A program made the translations under genes and the position numbers. Shown in pieces: positions 34,190 to 41,629 of a stretch of DNA of 61,177 nucleotides. Source of the DNA: Actinotignum sanguinis (lineage in GTDB: Bacteria > Actinomycetota > Actinomycetes > Actinomycetales > Actinomycetaceae); NCBI RefSeq assembly GCF_003957255.1, contig NZ_QDIE01000009.1, positions 1 to 61,177 of the forward strand, in the 5' to 3' direction. Position 1 is the stretch's first letter. Each line of letters opens with the position of its first letter. The notes beneath the pieces are model-generated. The model was not told the DNA's origin and did no database searches. It was given only the letters and a program-made list of their open reading frames with translations.

Positions 34190-35644
34190 TTAGATCTTCT
34201 CACCTCCGGTCGTTTCCTGCGCCGGCAGCGCTAGGGAAATTGCGAAGGCGATAACCGCGCATACCAAACCAACAATCGCGGCCTGCGAGTACCCGGCGGT
34301 AATATCGCCGGCCACCGCATTACGGGCCACGAAGGAAGCCATCACCCCGGTACCCACGCCCGCACCCAAATTGAAGGCTGCGGAGGTTAGGCCCGGGAGC
34401 ACTCCCGGCCGGGTAGGCGAGGCATAAAGCACACCCATGGCATTAAGCGTGGTATTGGACATCGCGGTATAGGTAGCACCCATAAGGAAGGCCAGGGTGA
34501 AGAGCACCCAGCGGTTCTCGAATCCGAAAACCACCACGCCGGTAATGAGCACGATGCTGCCCAGCAGCCCGGCGCGCAGAATCGCGCGGTAGCCCAAGCG
34601 CGGAGCGTACTTACCCACGAAGGGCGCCAGCAGCCAGCCTAGTAGCGAGAAGGGTGTGAGGTAGAGCAGTGCGGATTCGGTACCGCCCATACCCAAGCCG
34701 TTCTCCACATCCTGAGATACCGCCGGGATAAGGTACATGAGTACCGAGAAAGCAGAAGCCAGGGTAAAGAACGCCGTACCGGTCACACCCCAGGTTTGAC
34801 GTTTGACCAGTTCGGGCAGCGGGACCAACGGATCCGCAACCCCGCGCTCCACCAGCACGAAAGCTACGGCTAGCACCACCGCCGCGATAATCGCAGCGAT
34901 AGTCCACGTATTCCCCCAGCCCAGCGAACCAAAGCCGAAAGTAAGTGCCATATTCGCCGACCATAGCGAACCGGTCAGGGTCATCGCCCCACCCCAGTCC
35001 ATGCGGCTGGCGGCAGGAACTCGGGTTTCCGGCACCCAGGCCACCACACAGATGAGGGCGAGCACTTCCAGAGCCAGAATGGTCCAGAAAATACCCTTGT
35101 AGCCGGCGTGGTCCACAATAACTCCGCCCAGCAGAGTGTCGATGCCGGCCACCCCGGAATTAATCGCGGCAACTAAACCAATATAGAAACCGTATTTCTT
35201 CGGGTGGAGGATGGCGCGCAAGGTGAGATTGCCCAGCGCGAAAGTAGCCCCGCAGAAACCTTGCAGGAAACGCCCCACCATGAGCATGGCCACGCTACTG
35301 GTTACCAGCACCAGCACCGTTCCGACCACCATAAAGCTCACTGAAATAAGGAGAGTTACTCGCCGCCCGATTTTATCGGCCAGCGGCGGGAAGAAAATCG
35401 CGAGCGCCGCGGCCACCGCGAGGAAGACCGTGGAACTCCAGCCGATCACGCCCGCATTGGTATTGAGGGCACTGGCCATATCGCCGATGGCCGGTGCCAG
35501 CATTGTGGCATTGAGCTGGAAACTCGCGATCACCAGCATGAGGGCAGTGAGCACCAGTTTCGGGTTGATTGCGCGATTCCCGGCAGCGCGCACCGTGGTC
35601 CCCTCAATAAATTCGGAGGGGAGCTCCCTCGAAAGTTCAGCCAT
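34190..35644 (-). CDS. MFS transporter, probable nucleoside or related uptake/export
   Basis: This is a 484-residue MFS protein with roughly 14 hydrophobic segments, DHA2-like. MFS loop motif: PPLADKIGRRVTLL. The ATG giving MAELSREL follows AAGGAG by six bases; a further ATG overlaps that site. It is the last gene of the GntR-rbsK-deoC-nucleoside hydrolase series, with a 39-bp gap, so a nucleoside is a reasonable substrate guess, but DHA2 proteins are more often drug exporters. Confidence 0.82.
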   Translation of the reverse strand: MAELSRELPSEFIEGTTVRAAGNRAINPKLVLTALMLVIASFQLNATMLAPAIGDMASALNTNAGVIGWSSTVFLAVAAALAIFFPPLADKIGRRVTLLISVSFMVVGTVLVLVTSSVAMLMVGRFLQGFCGATFALGNLTLRAILHPKKYGFYIGLVAAINSGVAGIDTLLGGVIVDHAGYKGIFWTILALEVLALICVVAWVPETRVPAASRMDWGGAMTLTGSLWSANMALTFGFGSLGWGNTWTIAAIIAAVVLAVAFVLVERGVADPLVPLPELVKRQTWGVTGTAFFTLASAFSVLMYLIPAVSQDVENGLGMGGTESALLYLTPFSLLGWLLAPFVGKYAPRLGYRAILRAGLLGSIVLITGVVVFGFENRWVLFTLAFLMGATYTAMSNTTLNAMGVLYASPTRPGVLPGLTSAAFNLGAGVGTGVMASFVARNAVAGDITAGYSQAAIVGLVCAVIAFAISLALPAQETTGGEKI

Positions 35645-35683
35645 GGAATTCTCCTTCACATTAGGAACCGATATCCGGCAGAA

Positions 35684-36658
35684 CTAAGCCAGGCCCGCGA
35701 AAGGCTGATTCGGGGTGGTCTCCAGCGCGAGCAGCGCATCCAGGCGCGCGAAGAAAGCCTCCTTATCCGCTTCCTCCACTACATAGGCATTGGCGGGCAG
35801 CGGGAATTTCTCCCAGGCCATCGCCGAATATCCGCGCGTGAGCTCCGAACTGGTTTCAATATCCACCCGGTAGCGGTTTTCACTCAGGATGAGTTCCGGG
35901 TGCAGGAGGGTGGCAAGGGTCATGGAGTCGGGATGCGTGGACCCATCCACGCCCACCGATTCATTGAAGTCCAGGGTGGTATCGCACACCTTCTTAAAGA
36001 ACTTCGCGAGCGTGGTGTCCTTATCGGCCAGCGCATTGTATTCCGCGCGAGTAATGGTGGCATCACGCAAGGTAATGGGATCCCAGGTCACCACGTGAAT
36101 ATCCTCAAATCCGGCCGTAAACACGATCTGGGCCGCTTCGGGATCCACATAGAAATTAAATTCGGCCGCGGAAATCGTATTTCCACGGCCGTTATTGGAT
36201 CCACCCATAATGTAGATGCTCTTAACGTTCTTCACGAAATTGCGGTCCTTGACAATCGCGGTCGCAATATTCGTCAGTGGCCCGATCGCCACCACGCTCA
36301 CCTCACCCGGTTGGGCAGCGGTGATACGAAGAAGAGCGTCAACGGCGTGCTCATCCTCCACGTGCGTCGTCGTAAAATCAATGCTCAGCCCGCCGGTGCC
36401 GTCACCGTGCACGTCCTCCGCGGATACCCACTCGCGTAGCATCGGCTGCGAACAACCCACGTGAATGGGAACTTCGCCGAGCTTACCGGCAGCATTAAGT
36501 GTCATCTGCGCATTTTTGATCTGCCGCTCAAAACCAACATTTCCGGCCACCATGGTGATGGCCCGCAAATCAGCCCGCTCATCGAGAAGGCCGAAAAGAA
36601 TCGCCACGCAATCATCCTGCGCGGTATCAGTATCGAGGATAAAAGGTACCTTCGTCAT
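35684..36658 (-). CDS. Nucleoside hydrolase (IU-NH family)
   Basis: This 324-residue enzyme hydrolyses N-ribosyl nucleosides to base and ribose. The calcium-binding motif DTDTAQDD (residues 9-16) replaces the usual DTDPGxDD but keeps all aspartates. Later motifs IYIMGG and AEFNFYVDPEAA are typical. Base preference (pyrimidine, inosine-uridine or purine) is not clear. The ATG follows AGGAG. It lies between deoC and an MFS gene. Confidence 0.93.
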   Translation of the reverse strand: MTKVPFILDTDTAQDDCVAILFGLLDERADLRAITMVAGNVGFERQIKNAQMTLNAAGKLGEVPIHVGCSQPMLREWVSAEDVHGDGTGGLSIDFTTTHVEDEHAVDALLRITAAQPGEVSVVAIGPLTNIATAIVKDRNFVKNVKSIYIMGGSNNGRGNTISAAEFNFYVDPEAAQIVFTAGFEDIHVVTWDPITLRDATITRAEYNALADKDTTLAKFFKKVCDTTLDFNESVGVDGSTHPDSMTLATLLHPELILSENRYRVDIETSSELTRGYSAMAWEKFPLPANAYVVEEADKEAFFARLDALLALETTPNQPFAGLA

Positions 36659-36666
36659 GAGTGCTC

Positions 36667-37371
36667 CTAGTAACTCTCGTGGCCGTTTTCCCCGGTCACA
36701 ATGGCAACCGAGTTCGACGATCCCACCAGGGCCGCTCCGGCCCGGATCAAAGATAGTGCATGGTCAAAGGTGGAGATGCCACCTGATCCCTTGATGAGAA
36801 CGCCCGCGGGTGCCAGGCTCTTCAAGAATTTAATGGATTCGACGCTCGCCTTTTCCACCGAACCGGACGACGCGTTTTTGAGGTACTTCACACCTGCTTC
36901 CACGGAAAGCTCCACCGCGGCGCGGCGTTCGTCCTCGGTGAGCAGCGGCAGTTCCAGCATCACTTTGACGGGCACACCCGCGGCGACGACGCCGGCAATA
37001 TCCTCACGGAACTTGTCATATTCGCCGTCTTTGAGCCACCCGATCTGCACCCCGATATCGATTTGGGTGGCGCCTGCTTTCACCAGTGCTTCGGCTTCCG
37101 CCGCTTTTCCGGCCGAGGTCATCACTCCGGTGGTCGGGAAATCAAGTGCCGAGGCCACCTCAATCCCGGTACCTTCCAAGACCTTCGCGGTAATGGGCAC
37201 CTGGGATCCGGCCACCATCGCCGCGTTGAATCCGTATTCAATAGCCTGCTCCGCGTGCCGGATCGATTCGGCCCGCGTGGTTCCGGTCTTAATGAGGGTG
37301 TGTTGAATATACGGGGCTAAATCGCGCGGGTTCGTAATATCTTCCGGCGCAATACGCGTGGTTTTTTCCAT
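36667..37371 (-). CDS. deoC: Deoxyribose-phosphate aldolase
   Basis: This 234-residue DERA cleaves 2-deoxyribose 5-phosphate to glyceraldehyde 3-phosphate and acetaldehyde. Motifs include PVKVMLELPLLT, which supplies the region near the Schiff-base lysine, and VLIKGSGGIST. It ends 9 bp from the nucleoside hydrolase start and lies 24 bp after the ribokinase gene, so all belong to one nucleoside and pentose salvage operon. Confidence 0.94.
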   Translation of the reverse strand: MEKTTRIAPEDITNPRDLAPYIQHTLIKTGTTRAESIRHAEQAIEYGFNAAMVAGSQVPITAKVLEGTGIEVASALDFPTTGVMTSAGKAAEAEALVKAGATQIDIGVQIGWLKDGEYDKFREDIAGVVAAGVPVKVMLELPLLTEDERRAAVELSVEAGVKYLKNASSGSVEKASVESIKFLKSLAPAGVLIKGSGGISTFDHALSLIRAGAALVGSSNSVAIVTGENGHESY

Positions 37372-37394
37372 TATTTATCCTTCCGTTCGGATTG

Positions 37395-38363
37395 TTATGA
37401 GTTGCGTGAAAGTACGACGGCGCAGCGTTCAGCACCGAAGCGGGTGTGAAGATCATCAATGCTGGGTATACCCGGCAGTACTCCTTCCTTTTCTACGGTA
37501 AGTGCGCCAGCACAATTCGCGAAGCGAGCCGCCTCCACCGGTCCGGCCCCGCAGGTGAGCGCCGCCGCGAGCGCCGCATTCGTGGCATCCCCCGCCCCGG
37601 TGGTATCCACAACCGCCCGCGGTTTCTCCGCGGGGATTTTCTCCGGCTCGCCGCCGCTTTCGCACACATAGCAGCCCTCCGCCCCGTGGGTGAGCACCAC
37701 GGTGCAGTCCAGAGCTTGAGCGATGCGTGCGGCCTTTTCTTGGGGTGAGAGGGCCGCGAGCGCGGTGGCGTCGTCGTCGCTCCCTAGCATGTGCAGGAGC
37801 GCAAGCGCTTCTGTTTCGTTCGGGGTGATGACGTCAACCTGCCGCAAGACATGCTCGGGCAGGAGCGGCACCGGAGCCGGGTTGAGAATAACGCGCGCCC
37901 CGGCCGCGCGCCCGAACGTGATGGCACGAGCCACGCTCGCCGCGGGAATTTCGCAGGAAATGAGGACGGTATCCACGCTTTCGAAAATGGCGGCGTGCGC
38001 GCCGATATCCGCCGGGCTGAGCTGGTCCAAAACCCCGTTGGCGAGGATAATGCGATTCTCTCCGGTGGCGTCCGTAATAATCGCACCGACCATAGTGACG
38101 CCGTCTTTGGTGATCGCGGCGGAGGCGTCCACCCCTTCGGCCGCCCACATTTCACGCGCGGCATGCGCGTACCAATCCGAACCGACAGCGGTGAGTAAGC
38201 TGACCGGGATACCTAAGCGAGCTACCCCAACAGCCTGGTTCGATGCTTTGCCACCGTGTTCCTGGCTGAAGCGGGCCCCGGAAATGGTTTCGCCATCCGC
38301 GGGCGGGCGCTCGGTGAAAAATGACAGGCCGACACCGTAGCCGCCGACAACAAGTATTCGCAT
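37395..38363 (-). CDS. rbsK: Ribokinase (PfkB family)
   Basis: This 322-residue sugar kinase phosphorylates ribose released by the nucleoside hydrolase. The N-terminal GGxGV region and HGGKASNQAVG lie in the sugar pocket, and DTTGAGDATNAAL near residue 245 holds the catalytic Asp. The usual GAGDxF has Ala-Thr-Asn after Asp, a small departure. The ATG follows GGGGGAG. The GntR gene lies 82 bp upstream on the same strand, and the gap has direct repeats. Confidence 0.9.
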   Translation of the reverse strand: MRILVVGGYGVGLSFFTERPPADGETISGARFSQEHGGKASNQAVGVARLGIPVSLLTAVGSDWYAHAAREMWAAEGVDASAAITKDGVTMVGAIITDATGENRIILANGVLDQLSPADIGAHAAIFESVDTVLISCEIPAASVARAITFGRAAGARVILNPAPVPLLPEHVLRQVDVITPNETEALALLHMLGSDDDATALAALSPQEKAARIAQALDCTVVLTHGAEGCYVCESGGEPEKIPAEKPRAVVDTTGAGDATNAALAAALTCGAGPVEAARFANCAGALTVEKEGVLPGIPSIDDLHTRFGAERCAVVLSRNS

Positions 38364-38404
38364 TGCTCCCCCTCGAACTCGTGCGTTAAGGCGAGGGTAG
38401 CAGT

Positions 38405-38444
38405 GTGAACAAGCATATACAAGTAGGTACAGCTAGTGAACAAG
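38405..38444. promoter_or_regulatory. Candidate GntR operator repeats
   Basis: GTGAACAAG occurs at 38405-38413 and at 38436-38444, with a related TATACAAG between. The site is in the gap between the GntR gene and rbsK. Operator assignment is inferred from position only. Confidence 0.45.
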
Positions 38445-38445
38445 T

Positions 38446-39213
38446 TTAGGAAGGTAGCGGGGCGCGATGCACGATGGAGTGAATACGCAAGCGATCCGGG
38501 CGAATCCAGATCCGCGAGGTTTCGACCGGGCGGTCGGAAGCATCGTAGGTTACCTGCTTCATATCGATGAGCGGGAATCCGTGCGGAACTCCGAGGATCC
38601 GCGCGAGATTGCGATCAGCCCCGATGGCGGAAATAGTGCGGCTGCCGTGCGAGAGGGCGATGCCCAGATCGCTTTCCAGGGTGCCGAAGAGGGAATTTTC
38701 CGCGTAATCCTGTTTGACGAGGATGGCACGTTCCGCGCAGAGCGGGGGCAGAACCACCCAATTATCGAGGAGGGTGATGGAACCTTCGCCGTCGCCACGC
38801 ATGCGGCGCAGGTGGAAAATACTGCCTTCAACTCCCAGCGCGGCAGCAATCGGCGGCGGGGCAGGAATGACCTCCTGGGTGAGGACGCGGGTGGTGTAGT
38901 CAATTCCGCGCTGCTCAAGCTCTTCAGCGAGGGTGGTGAGGGAGGAGGTGAGCGGCGAACGCACAATATCGTGGGCGATAAAAGTGCCGCGCCCGCGCAC
39001 CCGCACCAGCAGACCTTCGTCAATGAGCTGATCCACGGCTTTGCGTAGGGTTCCGCGGGCCACATTGAGCTGTTCCGCGAGGGTAATTTCCATGGGAAGC
39101 TGATCGCCGCGCCGCCACGCACCGGTACTTACTTGTTCACGCATCCAGGTAGCGAGCTGGCGAAAAATGGGAGTGGGGGCGCTGCGGTCGAGAGTCGGGG
39201 ACTCATTAGGCAT
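38446..39213 (-). CDS. GntR-family regulator (HutC/UTRA type)
   Basis: This 255-residue protein has an N-terminal winged helix (about 12-80, with WMREQVSTGAWRRGDQLP and LNVARGTLRKAVDQLIDEG) and a C-terminal UTRA ligand domain with FHLRRMRGD. It heads the nucleoside operon and probably senses a pathway intermediate such as a nucleoside or sugar phosphate. The ATG follows GAGGAA. Confidence 0.93.
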   Translation of the reverse strand: MPNESPTLDRSAPTPIFRQLATWMREQVSTGAWRRGDQLPMEITLAEQLNVARGTLRKAVDQLIDEGLLVRVRGRGTFIAHDIVRSPLTSSLTTLAEELEQRGIDYTTRVLTQEVIPAPPPIAAALGVEGSIFHLRRMRGDGEGSITLLDNWVVLPPLCAERAILVKQDYAENSLFGTLESDLGIALSHGSRTISAIGADRNLARILGVPHGFPLIDMKQVTYDASDRPVETSRIWIRPDRLRIHSIVHRAPLPS

Positions 39214-39385
39214 GGTTCCTCACCATCGCTTCCTGGACTTCACTGTTCTTAGCTCGGGCTGCCTTGCCCGGTAGCTCTAGGGTACCGCGCGGCCTGGAAG
39301 GGCGCTGGAAAACTCCTGATGAAAGAACGAGGTATTCACGCACTGAATCACGCGCCAAACCGGTATCGCGCGCTTTTTAGGGCCG

Positions 39386-39467
39386 AGTCGTCAGTTTATA
39401 GACCCGACAGTCGTCAGTTTATCGAAAATCGAGTCGTCAGTTTGTGGGAATTCCAGTCGTCAGTTTA
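39386..39467 (+). repeat. AGTCGTCAGTTTA array, 23-bp period
   Basis: Four copies start at 39386, 39409, 39432 and 39455, always 23 bp apart. Three are AGTCGTCAGTTTAT and the third ends TTTGT. The 10-bp spacers differ. The regular phasing of short repeats suggests a binding site for a multimeric protein. Confidence 0.8.
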
Positions 39468-39538
39468 TAGCGCACGGGCAATCTCAATGAGGGGATCCGT
39501 GTATGCAACGCCTTGGAGCGCGGGCTGGTTCACAAAAA

Positions 39539-39741
39539 GCAACCACAACTACATTAACTTTTCCAAATCGGGTGCTGGCGTTGCTTTCTATGAGCTCCTC
39601 ACTCAAGGCGTTGCATTCTGCAGAGCCTCCGTGCTGTGGCGTTGCTTTTTGAGACCGTCCGCGTCGAGAAGTTGCATCCTGCAAGCCCGCGCGTTGTTAT
39701 GTTGCTATGTGTCGGTACCAGTGCCGACAGGTTGCATTTTA
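39539..39741 (+). repeat. GTTGC phased array, copy B
   Basis: Cores start at 39580, 39610, 39641, 39671, 39701 and 39731, giving spacings of 30, 31, 30, 30 and 30 bp, and an inverted GCAAC lies 41 bp before the first. This reproduces copy A at 9246-9448 exactly in geometry. Across the aligned units I count one change in the 30 core positions and 26 in 96 spacer positions. The stretch just before the array (ACATTAACTTTTCCAAATCG) is shared. Confidence 0.8.
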
Positions 39742-39785
39742 CGGGAGGAAGCCAAAGGAGACTAAAGGCTGAGCATCAAAAAATC

Positions 39786-39861
39786 TGGTGGAGCTAAGGG
39801 GACTCGAACCCCTAACCCCCTGCTTGCAAAGCAGGTGCGCTACCAATTGCGCCATAGCCCC
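39786..39861 (-). tRNA. tRNA-Ala(TGC)
   Basis: The minus strand begins GGGGCTA and ends TAGCTCC-A-CCA, with the anticodon loop TTTGCAA in a CCTGC/GCAGG stem. The T arm TTCGAGTCCC is present. Confidence 0.95.
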
Positions 39862-39986
39862 TAAGATTCCGGTGCAGGATCCGGAACGCGGTGCCAACGA
39901 GAATGCTCATCCATCACGTGCACCAGGGCAGCGACAGCACAACATCCAGCAGCAAGTGAGCCGAGGAAGAAAACAATCCGTTTCAT
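39861..39986 (-). CDS. DLW-39-like small membrane protein
   Basis: This 41-residue protein begins MKRIVFFLGSLAAG, with one hydrophobic helix (about 4-24), and ends HRVPDPAPES. A strong GAGGAGG lies 3 bases before the ATG. Position between tRNA-Ile and tRNA-Ala near gyrA matches the DLW-39 family in actinobacteria; here the conserved DLW is replaced by SRW. The last base of its stop codon is the first base of tRNA-Ala. Function unknown. Confidence 0.75.
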   Translation of the reverse strand: MKRIVFFLGSLAAGCCAVAALVHVMDEHSRWHRVPDPAPES

Positions 39987-40003
39987 AACCCTCCTCGTAA
40001 CCG

Positions 40004-40077
40004 TGGGCCTAGATGGACTCGAACCATCGACCTCAGTCTTATCAGGACTGCGCTCTAACCAACTGAGCTATAGGCCC
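40004..40077 (-). tRNA. tRNA-Ile(GAT)
   Basis: The minus strand begins GGGCCTA, has the anticodon loop CTGATAA in a CAGTC/GACTG stem, and ends TAGGCCC-A. No CCA is encoded. The pairing with tRNA-Ala downstream is the usual order here. Confidence 0.95.
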
Positions 40078-40246
40078 GGTGACCACATGAGTTTACACCG
40101 ACGAGCCGCTGTTTCCAAATCGTTTCGCTTGCGTTTCGCGTCACACCGGCCCGATGGCGTGCGTAAACACCCTTTTCACGCACGGGAACCCGCACCCCAA
40201 TTCGCGTTTTCCCGTACCCTCGCGCGTATCTGTTACGACGACGCCG

Positions 40247-40265
40247 GCGCCGGCGAAGCCGGCGC
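40247..40265 (-). terminator. Hairpin after the YczE-like gene
   Basis: A perfect stem GCGCCGGC / GCCGGCGC with a three-base loop lies just after the stop at 40281. There is no T tract, so it may only slow transcription before tRNA-Ile. Confidence 0.4.
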
Positions 40266-40280
40266 GCGCTCCCCGCTTGG

Positions 40281-40970
40281 CTAACTCAGCCGCAGCAGCC
40301 GGCGGAGCGGCACCCCTATCCAGGGAGTCACCAGGCGGATGGCGGGGCCGGTCAGCACCGCTGCCGCCAGGGTGCCTTCTCGCACGCCCACGAGCTCCCC
40401 GAGTACCGCGAGTGACAATGCGCTGGCCAGAACAACCAGGGCGGCGTCGTTATAGACCTTGATGGCGCCGAAATTAGTCCAGCGATGCACGCCGAAGCGG
40501 CGCACTGTTTTCCGGTAGATGGCGATCACCACGCCTTCGCCGGCGTTGACGACCGCCCCGGAGCTCACTTCCACGCAGATTCCCACCGCGAGCACCGCCA
40601 CCCCGCCCAGGCAGAGCAGCCACTGTTGGGTATAGCTCGAATAGGTGATCGGCCCGAGGATGGCGCCGGCCGCGTCGATTCCCGTGGCCATAAGGAAAGC
40701 CATGGGTAGTTGCAGGAATTCCAGCGGCGGGAATTCCCGGCGCAGCAGCACCAGCTGGATCGCAATGAACACCACGTGCATGCACCCGGTGAGGGTGCCC
40801 ACCGAGATGGGCGTCATGCGCGATACCACGTAGGGGAGCGAGGAAATTGGGGAGGTACCCAGGTCAGAAGCGATAGCCAGCTGGATACCAAAGCCCATAA
40901 TGAATAGGCCCAGGGCCAACACAAGGTAGCGGATAACCCACAGCCACCACGGGGCATGCGCCCTACTCAT
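40281..40970 (-). CDS. YczE/YitT family membrane protein
   Basis: This 229-residue membrane protein has five or six helices and the family pattern GFGIQLAIASDLGTSPISSLPY near the N-terminus (shown here in part as SDLGTSPISSLP). The function is unknown; the family is often annotated near transporters. It overlaps the DUF3566 gene by 8 bp, so it belongs to the gyr operon. Confidence 0.85.
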   Translation of the reverse strand: MSRAHAPWWLWVIRYLVLALGLFIMGFGIQLAIASDLGTSPISSLPYVVSRMTPISVGTLTGCMHVVFIAIQLVLLRREFPPLEFLQLPMAFLMATGIDAAGAILGPITYSSYTQQWLLCLGGVAVLAVGICVEVSSGAVVNAGEGVVIAIYRKTVRRFGVHRWTNFGAIKVYNDAALVVLASALSLAVLGELVGVREGTLAAAVLTGPAIRLVTPWIGVPLRRLLRLS

Positions 40971-41628
40971 CGGTGACTGTCAAGCGCAGTCCTCCCACCA
41001 GGGCCGCAAAGAGATTGTAGATAAGAGCCGCGATCGCGGAAAGCGCGGTCAAAAGCACAATATGAATAATCCCCACCAGCACGGCGAAAGCCATCCAGCG
41101 GCCAAATTCCATGTATTCTCCCACCCGCAGCAATTCTTCATTGCCGAGGGTGTCAAAAAGATCCGACATTTGGGAGAACACGTGCATGCCGTCCAGCACG
41201 AACCAGATAAGCATCATCGCGATCACGATCATGATGCCAATCGCCACGGAGAGCAGGAAACCGATTTTCATGGCGGACATCGGCTCCACCTTGGCAATGG
41301 TCATCCGGATTCGGCGGATTCCCACCGTTTGCTTCGCGGGAGCAGCACCTTCCGGGGCGGATACCCGCGGGTAGGCGCTCGCCCGCTGCCCGCTAACCGC
41401 CGTGTGCCCCGCCGCGGCGGCTGACCCGCTGGCGCCCCGCACCGCCGCGCCAGCTGCGCCACCCGGCCGCGAAGAAGAATGCGCAGGCGCAGGCGCGGAA
41501 GCAACGGCCGGACCGCTATGACCCTCCGCAGCCGCGGGCATGGCGCCGCGCACCCGGGTTGCCTCCAGTCCCGCACGATCACGCCCGCGGCCGGGCTGAT
41601 GTTCCGGAGTGTGTTGTGTTTCTGTCAT
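40963..41628 (-). CDS. DUF3566 domain membrane protein
   Basis: This 221-residue protein has an Ala/Pro-rich N-terminal tail (about 1-85) and a DUF3566 domain with two membrane helices (about 105-135 and 175-200, including IVIAMMLIWFVLDG and VGIIHIVLLTALSAIAAL). It sits directly after gyrA, the usual actinobacterial position. I chose the ATG one base after the gyrA stop, with GGAG 9 bases before it; a longer frame runs into gyrA. Function is unknown. Confidence 0.88.
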   Translation of the reverse strand: MTETQHTPEHQPGRGRDRAGLEATRVRGAMPAAAEGHSGPAVASAPAPAHSSSRPGGAAGAAVRGASGSAAAAGHTAVSGQRASAYPRVSAPEGAAPAKQTVGIRRIRMTIAKVEPMSAMKIGFLLSVAIGIMIVIAMMLIWFVLDGMHVFSQMSDLFDTLGNEELLRVGEYMEFGRWMAFAVLVGIIHIVLLTALSAIAALIYNLFAALVGGLRLTVTDE

Positions 41629-41629
41629 C

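Larger units (their letters stand above)
39214..39785. other. Gene-free, repeat-rich region before tRNA-Ala
   Basis: Two arrays occupy it: AGTCGTCAGTTTA at a 23-bp period (39386-39467) and the second GTTGC phased array (39539-39741). No coding sequence with a ribosome-binding site is convincing. Confidence 0.65.

Noticed and set aside
39386-39741. Possible CRISPR array
   Set aside because: Repeats are only 11-13 bp, not identical, and spacers are 10-20 bp. No cas genes are present.
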